Shown here piece by piece: positions 27,275 to 36,125 of a stretch of 64,000 bases of DNA (positions are counted from its first letter, which is position 1; every line of letters starts with the position of its first letter). The notes beneath the pieces were generated by a model. The model did no database searches. It had not been told where the DNA came from and worked only from the letters and a program-made list of their open reading frames with translations. This DNA is from Leisingera methylohalidivorans DSM 14336. Its GTDB lineage: Bacteria; Pseudomonadota; Alphaproteobacteria; Rhodobacterales; Rhodobacteraceae. The position numbers and the translations under genes are program-made. The DNA is taken from assembly GCF_000511355.1 (NCBI RefSeq), contig NC_023135.1, positions 3,064,371 through 3,128,370 of the forward strand. The letters are read 5' to 3'.

Positions 27275-27609
27275 CAGAACGAACCGTTCAGGCGCACCCG
27301 GCCGATGGTGTCACCGGCTCCGCCCGCCACGGCTTCGGTTGCGACGCCGATCAACTTGTTCGATGTGGCCACGCTCGTGGTGCGCTTGTTGGTGTCGTCC
27401 CAATAGACCTTTGCGCCGACTGTCCAGGCCTGCGAGCCGACCTTGGTGAGGTCAAAGACGCCGACGAGTGCTGCCTCGACAGGATCGTTTAGAGCGGCGT
27501 CCGCGGATGCGATGCCGAAGATGGAGCCAACGAGCAGGCCGTCTCCGGAGGTCACCGCGTAGGGCGCGGTCAGGGTGATGGTATTGCCGGGCTGGACGTA
27601 GTTCTTCAT
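27274..27609 (-). CDS. DUF2190 capsid decoration (cement) protein
   Basis: This 111-residue beta-rich protein begins MKNYVQPGNTITLTAPYAV and contains GLLVGSIFGIASADA and VGAKVYWDDTNKR, the signature of DUF2190 proteins, which stabilise the capsid surface in lambda-like phages. It follows the capsid gene after a 77-nt gap that holds a perfect hairpin. Confidence 0.85.
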   Translation of the reverse strand: MKNYVQPGNTITLTAPYAVTSGDGLLVGSIFGIASADAALNDPVEAALVGVFDLTKVGSQAWTVGAKVYWDDTNKRTTSVATSNKLIGVATEAVAGGAGDTIGRVRLNGSF

Positions 27610-27632
27610 TGCGGGATCCTTTGCAAAAGGGA

Positions 27633-27658
27633 ACGGGCGGCCCGATTGGACCGCCCGT
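27633..27658 (-). other. Hairpin between capsid and cement-protein genes
   Basis: A perfect 8-bp stem (ACGGGCGG at 27633-27640 with CCGCCCGT at 27651-27658) and a 10-nt loop lie just after the capsid stop. On the transcribed strand only a short T4 follows, so it is more likely an mRNA-stabilising element or weak attenuator than a full terminator. Confidence 0.5.
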
Positions 27659-27686
27659 CAGAAGTGAGATGTCAGGGATGCCCCGG

Positions 27687-29750
27687 TTATGCGCCCGGGT
27701 TCTTGTAGAGGCCGCGCCAGTCGATGGCCTTGGCGCCGAAGTCGAGGCGGCACTTGATCTCGACGCCATCGACGTCGAAACCGTTGCGCGTCTCGATATA
27801 GGCGCCCTGCTGACCCTCGAGATAAGCATACTCGATGGTGTCGATCTGGTTCGGGCTGGCCGCCAGATACCAGGCGGTCTCGCTGGCAGCATCGAGCCGA
27901 GGCTCGCTGATCGGCGCGAGCGTGCGGATCGATTGCGGTACAACGCTGGAGGTCGCCGCGGGCACGAGGTTCTGGGCAACCAGCTGCTCGGCCTTCAGCT
28001 CCAGCGAGGCCGGCACGATCAGGAAGGCCGGGCGGACGTTCAGCACCGTCTTCTTGTCGAGACCGGTCTGCTTGGCCATCGCCGCCCGTGCCGCGCCGAC
28101 GCTGCTCACGTCGAGCGCCGCGCCGGTGCCCGCGAGGTTCTTGTGGCTGTTGTGGAACAGCGCGTTGCCGTCGGCCATCGCCGGGTTGGCGGTGATGATG
28201 CCCCATACCACGTCCGACTCCAGCTGAGCTATGGAGTTGCCGTACATGGCCGGGATGCGGGTAAAGGCGTCGAGATCGTCGTTGATCAGCGTCTGGCGGG
28301 TGATGGCGACCACCCGGCCATAGGTCTTGACCTTGTAGCTCTCCTTGCTCTCGCCGAGCGTCCCACGCTTGAACTCGCCGCTTTCACTCACCTCGAGCAG
28401 CTGCGGCGCTTCGCCGAGCTGGACCCGGTGCATCGCCTTGAAGTCGGTCGCCAGCACCTGACGGCAGAACAGCATGAAGGTCCGGGGATAGGCCTCATAG
28501 GCCTGCCGGAGGGTCTTGTTGGTGACCGCGGACAAGATCTCGGGGAAGTCGGAGGTCGAATGCAGCGCACGCGTCGCCACTTCGTCGCGCGACAGGCCTC
28601 GGGTGTTGACGCCCGCATTGCCGAGGCTTTCCCGGGCCAGCTCCAAGAGCGTCATGCCACGATACTGGCGCGCGGCGTCTTCCAGCTGGAACAGCGTCGG
28701 GCTGTAGCGGTGCAATAGCGCATTTGCGACGGCATCGCGGCGGGTGACCTGTTCATCGCGGCCGCCCAGCGGGATCGACACTTGGCTGAAGGTCCGCGTT
28801 TCTTCGGATTTGGCGGCGACTTGATCGAGGATCAAACGGCGTGCCTCATCGACATCTGTGCCTCGTTTGACCAGATCCTCGGCAAAGCTCCGCTCGAGGT
28901 TCAGGCGACCCGCCAGATCGTAGATCGTGGAAACACGGTCGCGTTCAGTTTCGCGAGCGCGGGTCGCGACCGCTTCGGTGTCGGGTGCGGGAGCGACATC
29001 GGGTTTAGGGGACTTGGGCTGGGTTCGGGTTTCGACTGCAGCACCCTTCGGTTCTGTCGCTGCCGGTTTCGGTTCAGTCATCGTGGTGTCCTCGGTTTCA
29101 ACCGGCTCGGTCGGCTTTTGCGCTTGGGTTTCGGCGTCGCTCGCCGAATCATTGGATTTGTCCGTCATCGGGATGGCTCCTGTGGTTAGGGGTGGGACGT
29201 CCCGGCGATGGAGGACGCAGTCATGAAGGGGTGATTGCGCGCGAAAGCCCGCGGCGGGGTCCGCGCCAACGGGCACGGCGGACACCTCGAAGGGCGTCCA
29301 GTCGACCGCGCGCCAAAGCTCGCGGGCCGCCTCGGGTTTGGAGACCTCGAAGCGGTGAACCTGGTAGCCGATAGAGACCGCCCGGATGTGGCCCGCCTGG
29401 ATATCGCGCCAGATCGGTTCGACATCGGCGCGCTCAGAAATCCGGACCTGCGCAATGCCGCGACCGTTTTCGATACGCGCCGAGCCTGGGACGACGGAGC
29501 CGATTACGGCATCCAGCGTGTCGACCTCATGCACTTTCAGGAACGGCGCGCCGGCGTTCAGACGGTCGAGCCGCACATGGGTCGGGTCGAGGCTCAGCTC
29601 TTCGTCATAGGGCTCCCCGAAGAGGGTCGATCGTCGGACCCGAGCCCCCGCAGACCAGATTACTTCTACAGTGCGGGCGTCGGTATCAGCTGAGTTCGGC
29701 GCAAGCTCCGCCATCCGGCGCAAGGCCGGGATTTCGATCATCGTGTCCAT
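27687..29750 (-). CDS. Fused prohead protease and HK97-fold major capsid protein
   Basis: This is a 687-residue fusion. Residues 1-180 are a prohead serine protease (LKVHEVDTLDAVIGSV with His74; RAVSIGYQVHRFE with Ser126). Residues ~190-265 form an acidic, Pro/Thr-rich linker. A charged scaffold-like segment and the HK97-type capsid domain follow (LATDFKAMHRVQLGEAPQLL, then HNSHKNLAGTGAALDVSSVG and a final RLDFGAKAIDWRGLYKNPG). In many phages these are separate genes; fused forms are known in Rhodobacteraceae phages and are probably self-cleaved. It follows the portal gene after 14 nt. Confidence 0.88.
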   Translation of the reverse strand: MDTMIEIPALRRMAELAPNSADTDARTVEVIWSAGARVRRSTLFGEPYDEELSLDPTHVRLDRLNAGAPFLKVHEVDTLDAVIGSVVPGSARIENGRGIAQVRISERADVEPIWRDIQAGHIRAVSIGYQVHRFEVSKPEAARELWRAVDWTPFEVSAVPVGADPAAGFRAQSPLHDCVLHRRDVPPLTTGAIPMTDKSNDSASDAETQAQKPTEPVETEDTTMTEPKPAATEPKGAAVETRTQPKSPKPDVAPAPDTEAVATRARETERDRVSTIYDLAGRLNLERSFAEDLVKRGTDVDEARRLILDQVAAKSEETRTFSQVSIPLGGRDEQVTRRDAVANALLHRYSPTLFQLEDAARQYRGMTLLELARESLGNAGVNTRGLSRDEVATRALHSTSDFPEILSAVTNKTLRQAYEAYPRTFMLFCRQVLATDFKAMHRVQLGEAPQLLEVSESGEFKRGTLGESKESYKVKTYGRVVAITRQTLINDDLDAFTRIPAMYGNSIAQLESDVVWGIITANPAMADGNALFHNSHKNLAGTGAALDVSSVGAARAAMAKQTGLDKKTVLNVRPAFLIVPASLELKAEQLVAQNLVPAATSSVVPQSIRTLAPISEPRLDAASETAWYLAASPNQIDTIEYAYLEGQQGAYIETRNGFDVDGVEIKCRLDFGAKAIDWRGLYKNPGA

Positions 29751-29764
29751 GTTGCTCAGTCCTG

Positions 29765-31327
29765 TTAGTCGGGCTCGGCCTGTGCTGTGCCCGTTTCCGG
29801 GTCGTCTTCCGGATCGCTCGCCGGGTCATTGGCTGTGTCGTCGTCGGCTGGGTCGTTACCCATATCGCTTGTCTGCGCGCTGCCGGTTTTGGTGACGCGT
29901 CGCGGGTCGCTGTCCAAGACAAGCCCGAGGGTATCGAGCTTGGCATTGGTCGCAGCGATTTCAGCCAACACGGCGTCGGGATTGCGGCCCTGCCGCGCGA
30001 TCACCTCCGCGAGCGTCATGGTGCCCGACCTGATCGACAGCAGGTTCGCCATCGCGTCTTTCTGCGGATCGACCGCTTCGAACTTTGGCGGCGACCATTC
30101 GACCGGCACGTCCGGCGTCGGGATCTGGCCTGCCGCCCATGCGGCCTCGGTGAACCACCGCCAGACCGGCGCGCAGAACATCGGGATGAAGAGCTGCCAC
30201 TGCACCGCGTCGATCATCCGGCGGAACTCCACCAGCCCGGCGCGGATCGAGGAATAGTTGACCTGTGACAGGTCCCCGGTCAGCAGCTCGTAGGGCACCC
30301 GGAACCCGGCCGAGATCGTGTGCAGGCTTGCCCGCTTGTATTCGGCATATCCGCCCGTCGCTGAGGGCTGGTTGAAGCGGATGTCCTTGCCGCCGCGCGC
30401 ATAGGCAATGAGCCCCGGCTCAAACTGCTCCACCCGGTTGCCATCGGCGTCGACCACAGAGGGCGCGATGCCTTGCTGCGCCTCGTCATCGCCGAAGACA
30501 ATGGCCGTGACGCAGGCCTCGGTCTTCTTGCGAACCAGTTCGGCCACTTCGTAATCGTCGAGATCGCGCAAGGACCGGATCACCGGCGCGCCCCAGGGGA
30601 CGCCGCGCGCCTGCGTGCGCTGTTTTTCATAGACATGGGCGATCTCGCTTGCAGGGACTGGACGGCTCTGCAGCCCATTCTGCAGTGCGCCGTATGCGTC
30701 GCCCGGATGCTCGGCGTGGAGCCAGTAAGCCCGGCGCGTCCCGACCGGTTCGAACTCGATCCCCTGGACGAGGCGACCAGTTCCGAGTGCGCCGGATTTC
30801 GTGGCGTCGAGGAAGTCGGCCTCCAGCACCTGCAATTGCAGAGAAACGGGCAAGCCGTCGCTCGCGCGCCGCAAACGTCGACGTACCAGCACCTCTCCCG
30901 CTTCGACCATTTCCCGGCAGATCAGGGTTTGCAGACCATAGAAGTCGAGCTGGCCGTCGGCATCAGCCGTGTCCGACCATTGCGCAAACAGCGCATCCAC
31001 CTTTCGATCCAGCGTGTCATTTCCGCTGGCGGCGCGCGGCATGATTCCCGCGCCGATGATATTGTTCACCAGCACCGCCACGGCCTTGGCAGCGTGCGGA
31101 TTGTTGCGGACCAGATCGCGCATGCGGTCCCGCAAGAGCGCCCCGGCTACGCCAACCTCGGTGTCGGCCGAGGTGCCCGGCGCGCGCCAGCCTTCGGTCC
31201 GCCGCCCTTTGGCCGCGCCGTCATAGCCACGCGTCAGGGTCTCGAACGCCTGCCTGGCAAGCACCCGGCGGGCTGCCGCACGCGGTGCTACGGCGGCAAT
31301 CGCATGGTCAAACCAGTTCGCGGCCAT
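29765..31327 (-). CDS. Lambda-type phage portal protein
   Basis: This 520-residue protein shows the lambda gpB-like portal pattern: DLVRNNPHAAKAVAVLVNNI near residue 70, LQLQVLEADFLD, then YSSIRAGLVEFRRMID and FIPMFCAPVWRWFTEAAW. The C-terminus is acidic and disordered. The ATG at 31327 overlaps the upstream stop (TGATG); a GTG one codon earlier is possible. It forms the dodecameric DNA channel of the head. Confidence 0.92.
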   Translation of the reverse strand: MAANWFDHAIAAVAPRAAARRVLARQAFETLTRGYDGAAKGRRTEGWRAPGTSADTEVGVAGALLRDRMRDLVRNNPHAAKAVAVLVNNIIGAGIMPRAASGNDTLDRKVDALFAQWSDTADADGQLDFYGLQTLICREMVEAGEVLVRRRLRRASDGLPVSLQLQVLEADFLDATKSGALGTGRLVQGIEFEPVGTRRAYWLHAEHPGDAYGALQNGLQSRPVPASEIAHVYEKQRTQARGVPWGAPVIRSLRDLDDYEVAELVRKKTEACVTAIVFGDDEAQQGIAPSVVDADGNRVEQFEPGLIAYARGGKDIRFNQPSATGGYAEYKRASLHTISAGFRVPYELLTGDLSQVNYSSIRAGLVEFRRMIDAVQWQLFIPMFCAPVWRWFTEAAWAAGQIPTPDVPVEWSPPKFEAVDPQKDAMANLLSIRSGTMTLAEVIARQGRNPDAVLAEIAATNAKLDTLGLVLDSDPRRVTKTGSAQTSDMGNDPADDDTANDPASDPEDDPETGTAQAEPD

Positions 31328-31536
31328 CACCGATCTCCGCGCGAGTAACCCGCGAGACCGGCGATCGGCATTGGCCGTGTCGTCCCCGCGATAGCGCGCT
31401 CAATGGTCCGGATGCGGGCGAGCAGATCCTCGGCCGAGCCGTAATCGACGGATTTGCCGTCATAGCTGACCCGGGTCGTGCCGCTGGCATAGGCGCGGCG
31501 CAGCGCCGACAGCTCTGTTTCCGTCCAATCGGTCAT
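31327..31536 (-). CDS. gpW-like head-tail joining protein
   Basis: This 69-residue protein (MTDWTETELSALRRAYASGT, then YGSAEDLLARIRTIERAI) has the small helical pattern of gpW-like joining proteins, in the lambda position between terminase and portal. ATG at 31536 is chosen; a GTG at 31548 would overlap the terminase stop and leaves no room for the GGAGG. Confidence 0.72.
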   Translation of the reverse strand: MTDWTETELSALRRAYASGTTRVSYDGKSVDYGSAEDLLARIRTIERAIAGTTRPMPIAGLAGYSRGDR

Positions 31537-31538
31537 GT

Positions 31539-33479
31539 TCAAAACCACCCTCCACGCCGCCCGAGCCAGTCAGATCTGCGTTTGCCCTGCGATGTCGGTG
31601 CTTGTCTGTTGATCTGCCCTGCGGGATCCGCAGAGGCGTCGGCGACCCCAAGCTGATCCTCGAGATCGCGCCATTTCTCATCGGTCCAGCGGTCAGCGCC
31701 CGCGATCCAGGCGGCAGCGCGGGCATAGACCCGGCAGTCCAGCGCCTCGTTGCGCTCGCGAAGCTTCTGCCATTCAAGCCGGGCAAAACCGCGCTTCGTG
31801 CGGACCGTCACCAGCTGTTCGGCCACGAACTGCTTGAGCCATTCGTTCTCGACCCAATGCGGCAGATGCACCGTGCCGGGCAAGAACCCCGCCCCGGCGG
31901 CCATGTCCTCATCGGTCGGCCGCGCCAGCCGCAGGAACCGATAGGTCTCCGCCTTGAAGGTCGACACCGCCACGGTCCAGAGGCGCGCGCCCCGGCGCAG
32001 ACGTTTGCCGCCCTCGGTCGCGTCCACATAAGTCGGCCCAGACACCGGGCTCGCCCTATTGAACCCTTCGACGCCCTTTACTGGCGACACCTGTGCGAAC
32101 CCTTGAGCGCGTGCCCACCCGTAGACCGCTGGGGCCTCGTAGCCCGTGTCGATGGCAAGCCGCGCGATGTTCAGATGTGCGCCACGCTCATGTGGCCAGG
32201 TTCGACCGAGCAGGTCTGTCAGCTCGCCCCAAGCCTCGTGCCGGTCGGGCCCGCCTTCAATCACGATGTGATCCACGAGCCAGCTTTCGAGCCCACGGCC
32301 CCATGCCCAGACATCGACCTCGATCCGATCCTTCTGCACGTCGGCCCCGCCGGTCAGGAACAACCCGCCTGCGGGAACAGTGCCCGGTTTCCAACGTTCC
32401 CGCTGATCATAGAGCCGCTGCCAGTCCGGAGCTTCGCCGGTTTCAACCCAGGTCTCGCCGAGGATCGTGTTCCGGAAGGCCTTGATTGCTTCGTCCGAGC
32501 CTTGTGCTGCGTCCCAAGCCCGCACGATCCGCTCCCAGCTGAGCCAGCCGATAGGCGAATAGAGCGCCGAGAGGTGGTACCCGACGGTATTGGGATCCGC
32601 CGCCGTGGCGGTCGCCCGCCATTCGCCTGCCTCAAGCATTGCCGTCTTGTGATGTTCCGCAATAGGCGTTTCGCAGCCTTCGCAGTGATATTCCGCCGTT
32701 TCCGGTTGTCCCTTTTCCCAGCGAAGCCGTTCGAATTTCAACCACTGCATCGCGCCGCAATGCGGACAGGGCACGAAGAACCGGCGTTGATCGCTGGCCT
32801 CATAGTCCCGTTCGATCCGGCTCATCCCCCGTATGGTCGGCGTCGAGACCAGAAACAGCTTGCGCCGGTGCGCGAAGGTCAGCGACCGCGCTTCGGCCAG
32901 CGTGACCGGATCGCCTTCCTCGTCGGCCGAGGCCGGATAGGCGTCGACCTCATCCAGAAAGATGTAGCGCGCCGGGGTGGAGCGCAGTCCGACCGCCGAG
33001 TTTGCCCCGGTCATGATCAGGATGCCGCCTGCAAATTCCTTGGACAGCATCGTATTGCCCGCGTCCCGCGAGCGCGCCGGTTTGACCCGCTCCCGCAGTT
33101 CCGGGCTTTCGTCGATCAGCGGATCGATCCGCTGCCGCGAGTTCCGTTTCGCCAGTTCCACCGTGGGCTGGACGGCGAGCATCGGCCCTGGTGCCTGGTG
33201 GATCGCGAAGCCGATCCAGTTGTTACCCGCTTCGGTCGCGCCGACCTGAGCGGCCTTCATGAACACAATCCGCTGCGTCGGATCTCCCGGTGACAGCCGG
33301 TCCATGATCTCGCCCATGTAGGGCGTGCGGGCGGTGCGATACCGCCCCGGCTCGGCCGATGCCCGTCCGGAGAGCATCCGGTGCCGATCCGCCCATTGCG
33401 AAACCGTCAGGTCCGGATCCGGCGTGAGGCCTTCACTCCAGGCGCGCAGGATCTCGGCCGCGCCGTCGAAGTCCATCAT
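31539..33479 (-). CDS. Phage terminase large subunit (gpA/TerL family)
   Basis: This 646-residue protein has the ATPase domain (Walker A-like KAAQVGATE at 75-83, Walker B FLDEVDA at 174-180). A four-Cys zinc site follows (CPHC at 238-241, CEGC at 266-269). The nuclease domain begins at TGGADVQKDRIEVDVWAWGR. It packages DNA and cuts it, in lambda-like phages at cos sites; no cos site was identified. Start: ATG at 33479, one of two tandem ATGs. A longer frame to 33542 would overlap TerS, which ends at 33490. Confidence 0.92.
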   Translation of the reverse strand: MMDFDGAAEILRAWSEGLTPDPDLTVSQWADRHRMLSGRASAEPGRYRTARTPYMGEIMDRLSPGDPTQRIVFMKAAQVGATEAGNNWIGFAIHQAPGPMLAVQPTVELAKRNSRQRIDPLIDESPELRERVKPARSRDAGNTMLSKEFAGGILIMTGANSAVGLRSTPARYIFLDEVDAYPASADEEGDPVTLAEARSLTFAHRRKLFLVSTPTIRGMSRIERDYEASDQRRFFVPCPHCGAMQWLKFERLRWEKGQPETAEYHCEGCETPIAEHHKTAMLEAGEWRATATAADPNTVGYHLSALYSPIGWLSWERIVRAWDAAQGSDEAIKAFRNTILGETWVETGEAPDWQRLYDQRERWKPGTVPAGGLFLTGGADVQKDRIEVDVWAWGRGLESWLVDHIVIEGGPDRHEAWGELTDLLGRTWPHERGAHLNIARLAIDTGYEAPAVYGWARAQGFAQVSPVKGVEGFNRASPVSGPTYVDATEGGKRLRRGARLWTVAVSTFKAETYRFLRLARPTDEDMAAGAGFLPGTVHLPHWVENEWLKQFVAEQLVTVRTKRGFARLEWQKLRERNEALDCRVYARAAAWIAGADRWTDEKWRDLEDQLGVADASADPAGQINRQAPTSQGKRRSDWLGRRGGWF

Positions 33480-33489
33480 ATCGTCCGCA

Positions 33490-34050
33490 TCACCGGAGAT
33501 CGGGTTTGACCTCGGCAAGGTCGTCGAGTTGGGCACGGACATGTTTCTCCAGAACCTTTTGCATCTTGGCGGGTTCCACCCCCAGATCGGCCGCCATCAA
33601 CGCCGCCGCCCGTGCGGGCCAGTTGACCCAGACGTCGCGCTCCTGCCGCGCCAGCCGGAAGACCAGCGACAGCGCGCGAGCCCGGTCGATCAGTTCGCCT
33701 TTCAGCTTTTGCAGTCTCAGACGGCGTTCCTGCGCTTTCAGAACCTCATTGGCCGTCTTGGCCTGCAGGAACGTGTTGCCGCTGCCGACTTGCGGTGCGG
33801 CCATTCCCTGCTCGCGCAGCGTTTCGCCCACGGCCGAGACTGCGGCCTCCGACACGGGTTTGAGCTTCGCCTTCGGCGCTTTGCGGGTTTTCGACGGATC
33901 GGTCGCCTGCGCACGCAACGCATCGCTGGCCTCCGCGTCGATGCTGCCATCCCTGTGCAACACCAGCCGTCCCGTGCTCTTGGCCTTCTGGACCGCCCCG
34001 CGTGAGAGGCCGATGCGGACGGCATACTGGCGCTCGCTCAGACCCTCCAT
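33490..34050 (-). CDS. Terminase small subunit-like protein
   Basis: This 186-residue protein has an N-terminal helix-turn-helix (LSERQYAVRIGLSRGAVQKA) and a long helical coiled C-terminal region (FLQAKTANEVLKAQERRLRL). It resembles small terminase subunits annotated in Rhodobacteraceae phages as elements of external origin. It sits directly upstream of TerL. The gene starts the packaging and structural operon next to a divergent promoter region. Confidence 0.78.
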   Translation of the reverse strand: MEGLSERQYAVRIGLSRGAVQKAKSTGRLVLHRDGSIDAEASDALRAQATDPSKTRKAPKAKLKPVSEAAVSAVGETLREQGMAAPQVGSGNTFLQAKTANEVLKAQERRLRLQKLKGELIDRARALSLVFRLARQERDVWVNWPARAAALMAADLGVEPAKMQKVLEKHVRAQLDDLAEVKPDLR

Positions 34051-34081
34051 GCCGCGCTCCGATTATCATTCAAAATCATGT

Positions 34082-34100
34082 GCTTATATGGTTGATAAGC
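34082..34100. promoter_or_regulatory. Perfect inverted repeat in the divergent TerS/plus-strand promoter gap
   Basis: GCTTAT at 34082-34087 and ATAAGC at 34095-34100 form a 6-bp inverted repeat with a 7-nt spacer in the 111-bp gap between TerS (minus) and the plus-strand island. It is a plausible operator for a phage or island regulator. No promoter boxes were confidently assigned. Confidence 0.3.
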
Positions 34101-34161
34101 CTCCGCGCCAGAGCGAACGTGGTCTCACGAAAACGATGCAACTCACCACGGAGCCGCCAAG

Positions 34162-34431
34162 ATGACCCGCCTGAACCCCCAGACAACGCCCCGCTACCAG
34201 CAGCTCGCCGAGAAAGCGCGTCGCAACAAAGAGGCGGCTGTGAACGCCTTCATCGGCAAGAAGGCCGAGATCGACGAGATGCTCGCCCGGCTCCAGAGCC
34301 TCAGCGATGAGCATTTCAACTACCACCCCGACGAGATCGGCTGGGCCACCGTCGACAGCCTCGAGCACTACGCCAGCCTCCTGAAGCGCATCACCGACAG
34401 CGCCTTCAGCGAAGGCGAATACGCGGAGTGA
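34162..34431 (+). CDS. Small hypothetical protein, first gene of the plus-strand island
   Basis: This 89-residue helical protein (YQQLAEKARRNKEAAVNAFI, then KAEIDEMLARLQSLSDEHFN) has a charged coiled-coil-like pattern. I do not recognise the family; similar short proteins occur in Rhodobacteraceae mobile elements. It is followed after 5 nt by another small gene, suggesting an operon running away from the terminase genes. Confidence 0.6.
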   Translation: MTRLNPQTTPRYQQLAEKARRNKEAAVNAFIGKKAEIDEMLARLQSLSDEHFNYHPDEIGWATVDSLEHYASLLKRITDSAFSEGEYAE

Positions 34432-34436
34432 GCCCG

Positions 34437-34625
34437 ATGACCAGCACCCTTGCAGAGCGCTACAACCGCGAGGCCACTCGCCTGATGCCGCACATGGGCA
34501 GCGACCTTCAGGTCGACCCAGCGATCAACACCGCCAGCGAGGTCGACGAGATCGTGTTTCGCCGCAGCGAATACCTCGGCGGCCTGGCGGCCGTCCTCCT
34601 TGCCCTGATCGCGCGCGACGACTGA
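34437..34625 (+). CDS. Small hypothetical protein of the plus-strand island
   Basis: This 62-residue protein starts MTSTLAERYNREATRLMPHM and ends in a hydrophobic helix. The ATG at 34437 has GGAG 8 nt upstream in the end of the previous gene; a GTG three codons earlier is the alternative. Function unknown. A GC hairpin (34646-34664, 7-bp stem) follows it. Confidence 0.55.
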   Translation: MTSTLAERYNREATRLMPHMGSDLQVDPAINTASEVDEIVFRRSEYLGGLAAVLLALIARDD

Positions 34626-34715
34626 GCCATCGCGCGCCGGTCCCGGCCCGCCCAAGCGGCGGGCGCGCCTCGGTAGAAGCCACGCATTCCGCGCGGTTGA
34701 ACCACGGAGGCAAAC

Positions 34716-35237
34716 ATGACCAAACTCACCGACACCCAAGCCATCATTCTCAGCGCCGCGTCGCAACGCGACGGCCATATCGCCTTGCCGCTACCCGACA
34801 GCCTGCGCGGCGGGGCCGCCGCCAAGGTGGTCGGCGCTATGCTCGCAAAAGGCCTCATCGAAGAGGTGGAGGCCGATATGCGCAAAGGCGAAGCCGTCTG
34901 GCGCGAGACCGGCGACGGGCATGGCGTCACGCTGGTCGCCACCGACGCAGGCCTCGCCGCCATTGGAATTGAGACTGGCAGCGCGGAGGCCAAACCGACC
35001 AAGGACGCAGCCCCCAAGACCCGCACGCCGCGCGAGGGCACCAAGCAGGCCACTCTCATCGCCATGTTGCGCGCGCCAGACGGCGCGACCATCGCGGAGA
35101 TCATGGCCGCGACTGGATGGCAGTCACACACCGTGCGCGGCGCGATGTCCGGCGCACTCAAGAAAAAGCTCGGTCTCGAAGTGACCTCGGAGAAGGTCGA
35201 GGGGCGCGGAAGGGTATACAGGCTTCCGGCTGCCTGA
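34716..35237 (+). CDS. DUF3489-domain protein
   Basis: This 173-residue protein has an N-terminal winged-helix-like part (MTKLTDTQAIILSAASQRDG) and a C-terminal DUF3489 block (KQATLIAMLRAPDGATIAEI, then TGWQSHTVRGAMSGALKKKL), a likely DNA-binding fold. DUF3489 genes are often found beside DUF2924 and serine recombinase genes in alphaproteobacterial elements; that cassette lies at 52.5-54.8 kb here. GGAGG is 6 nt upstream of the ATG. It may be a regulator; function unproven. Confidence 0.8.
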   Translation: MTKLTDTQAIILSAASQRDGHIALPLPDSLRGGAAAKVVGAMLAKGLIEEVEADMRKGEAVWRETGDGHGVTLVATDAGLAAIGIETGSAEAKPTKDAAPKTRTPREGTKQATLIAMLRAPDGATIAEIMAATGWQSHTVRGAMSGALKKKLGLEVTSEKVEGRGRVYRLPAA

Positions 35238-35401
35238 TGTCTGGCGCATTGCAAATCCGCAATCTGCTCCAAGATCAGCCAGTATGCGCCTGCTTTGTAT
35301 CAGAAAACTCCACCAACGGGGCCGTTAACCCCTTGAGCAACCTTGGGGACCAGTGCATTTGACACCTCACGGATCCTAAATTGCAAGGAGTTTAGCAGAT
35401 C

Positions 35402-35689
35402 GTGAACAACGAAATAATGGCGGCATTCTTTGATGCCATGGAACCAGCCTTTTGGGCACTGAACGCGGGCATGCTCTTGCTGGCAGTAGCAATGCGCCAA
35501 ATGCGAATTCCAAAAATAGGATGGGCACTCTTTGGAATCCTGCTCGTAGCCTGTGCTGGAATGGCAATTAAGATGTCTACTGCAGCAAACACCGAAAACC
35601 TTCCTCTTTCGATAATTTTAGCCACGGTAACATGGGGCGGTCTCGGAGCACGTTTCATTGGGAACTGGTTGACAGATCGGGCTTCTTAG
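35402..35689 (+). CDS. Small membrane protein
   Basis: This 95-residue protein has three hydrophobic segments (FWALNAGMLLLAVAMRQM; IGWALFGILLVACAGMAI; LPLSIILATVTWGGLGARFI). The GTG at 35402 has AAGGAG about 11 nt upstream. No family recognised. It is AT-richer than the phage core, like the other plus-strand genes, so it is probably cargo, for example a superinfection-exclusion protein (inference). Confidence 0.55.
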   Translation: MNNEIMAAFFDAMEPAFWALNAGMLLLAVAMRQMRIPKIGWALFGILLVACAGMAIKMSTAANTENLPLSIILATVTWGGLGARFIGNWLTDRAS

Positions 35690-36036
35690 GTTTCGCAATA
35701 CGAAATGAATCTCGCGGTCGAGATTGTGGTGGATCGATCAGAGATCGGCCAGCAGTTCAGCCGCGAGAGTTCGCAGCGCATGTGCGGCAACCAGTGAGAC
35801 CACCCCGTTGCAGCAGAGCCGAAGGCGGTCCACCCGGTGGGCCAGCCCATCAGCGCCTCGACAAATGCAGGGTTCAGTGTCCGGCGCGGTTAGCAGATAT
35901 CACTCCCAGCCGTCGGCGTTACCAGGAACTGGCGGCCAAAGAGGCCGTTCGCCAGCGTGCTCGCCAATGTCGTCGCGCCATCCTTGTGATTGCGCGCCTT
36001 CGGCGTCATCCATTGCCGCCTAATCGAGTCTTGTGC
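35686..36036 (-). pseudogene. C-terminal remnant of a phage DNA methyltransferase
   Basis: On the minus strand the frame reads WMTPKARNHKDGATTLA, then a stop (35890-35892), then RRTLNPAFVEALMGWPTGWT and ATGWSHWLPHMRCELSRL. The LNP-FVE-LMGWP-GWT block is the hallmark C-terminus of phage DNA methyltransferases. No start or catalytic domain remains and an in-frame stop interrupts it, so it is a decayed fragment. It fills most of the 436-nt gap between two plus-strand genes. Confidence 0.62.
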
Positions 36037-36125
36037 CTACTGCTCGACCGGTTAGAACACGAATACTTGAACGCAACTCTAAGGATACCTAACTTTAACG
36101 TATTGCCAGACCTTGGAGCCAACAA

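Noticed and set aside
31602..33293. A 563-codon plus-strand open frame
   Set aside because: It is antisense to the terminase gene with its ATPase and zinc motifs; no recognisable protein.
11228..33479. A true gene transfer agent cluster like RcGTA
   Set aside because: Only the tail-tip genes resemble the GTA. The gpA-type terminase, fused protease-capsid, replication module, methylase and lysis genes indicate a normal phage.
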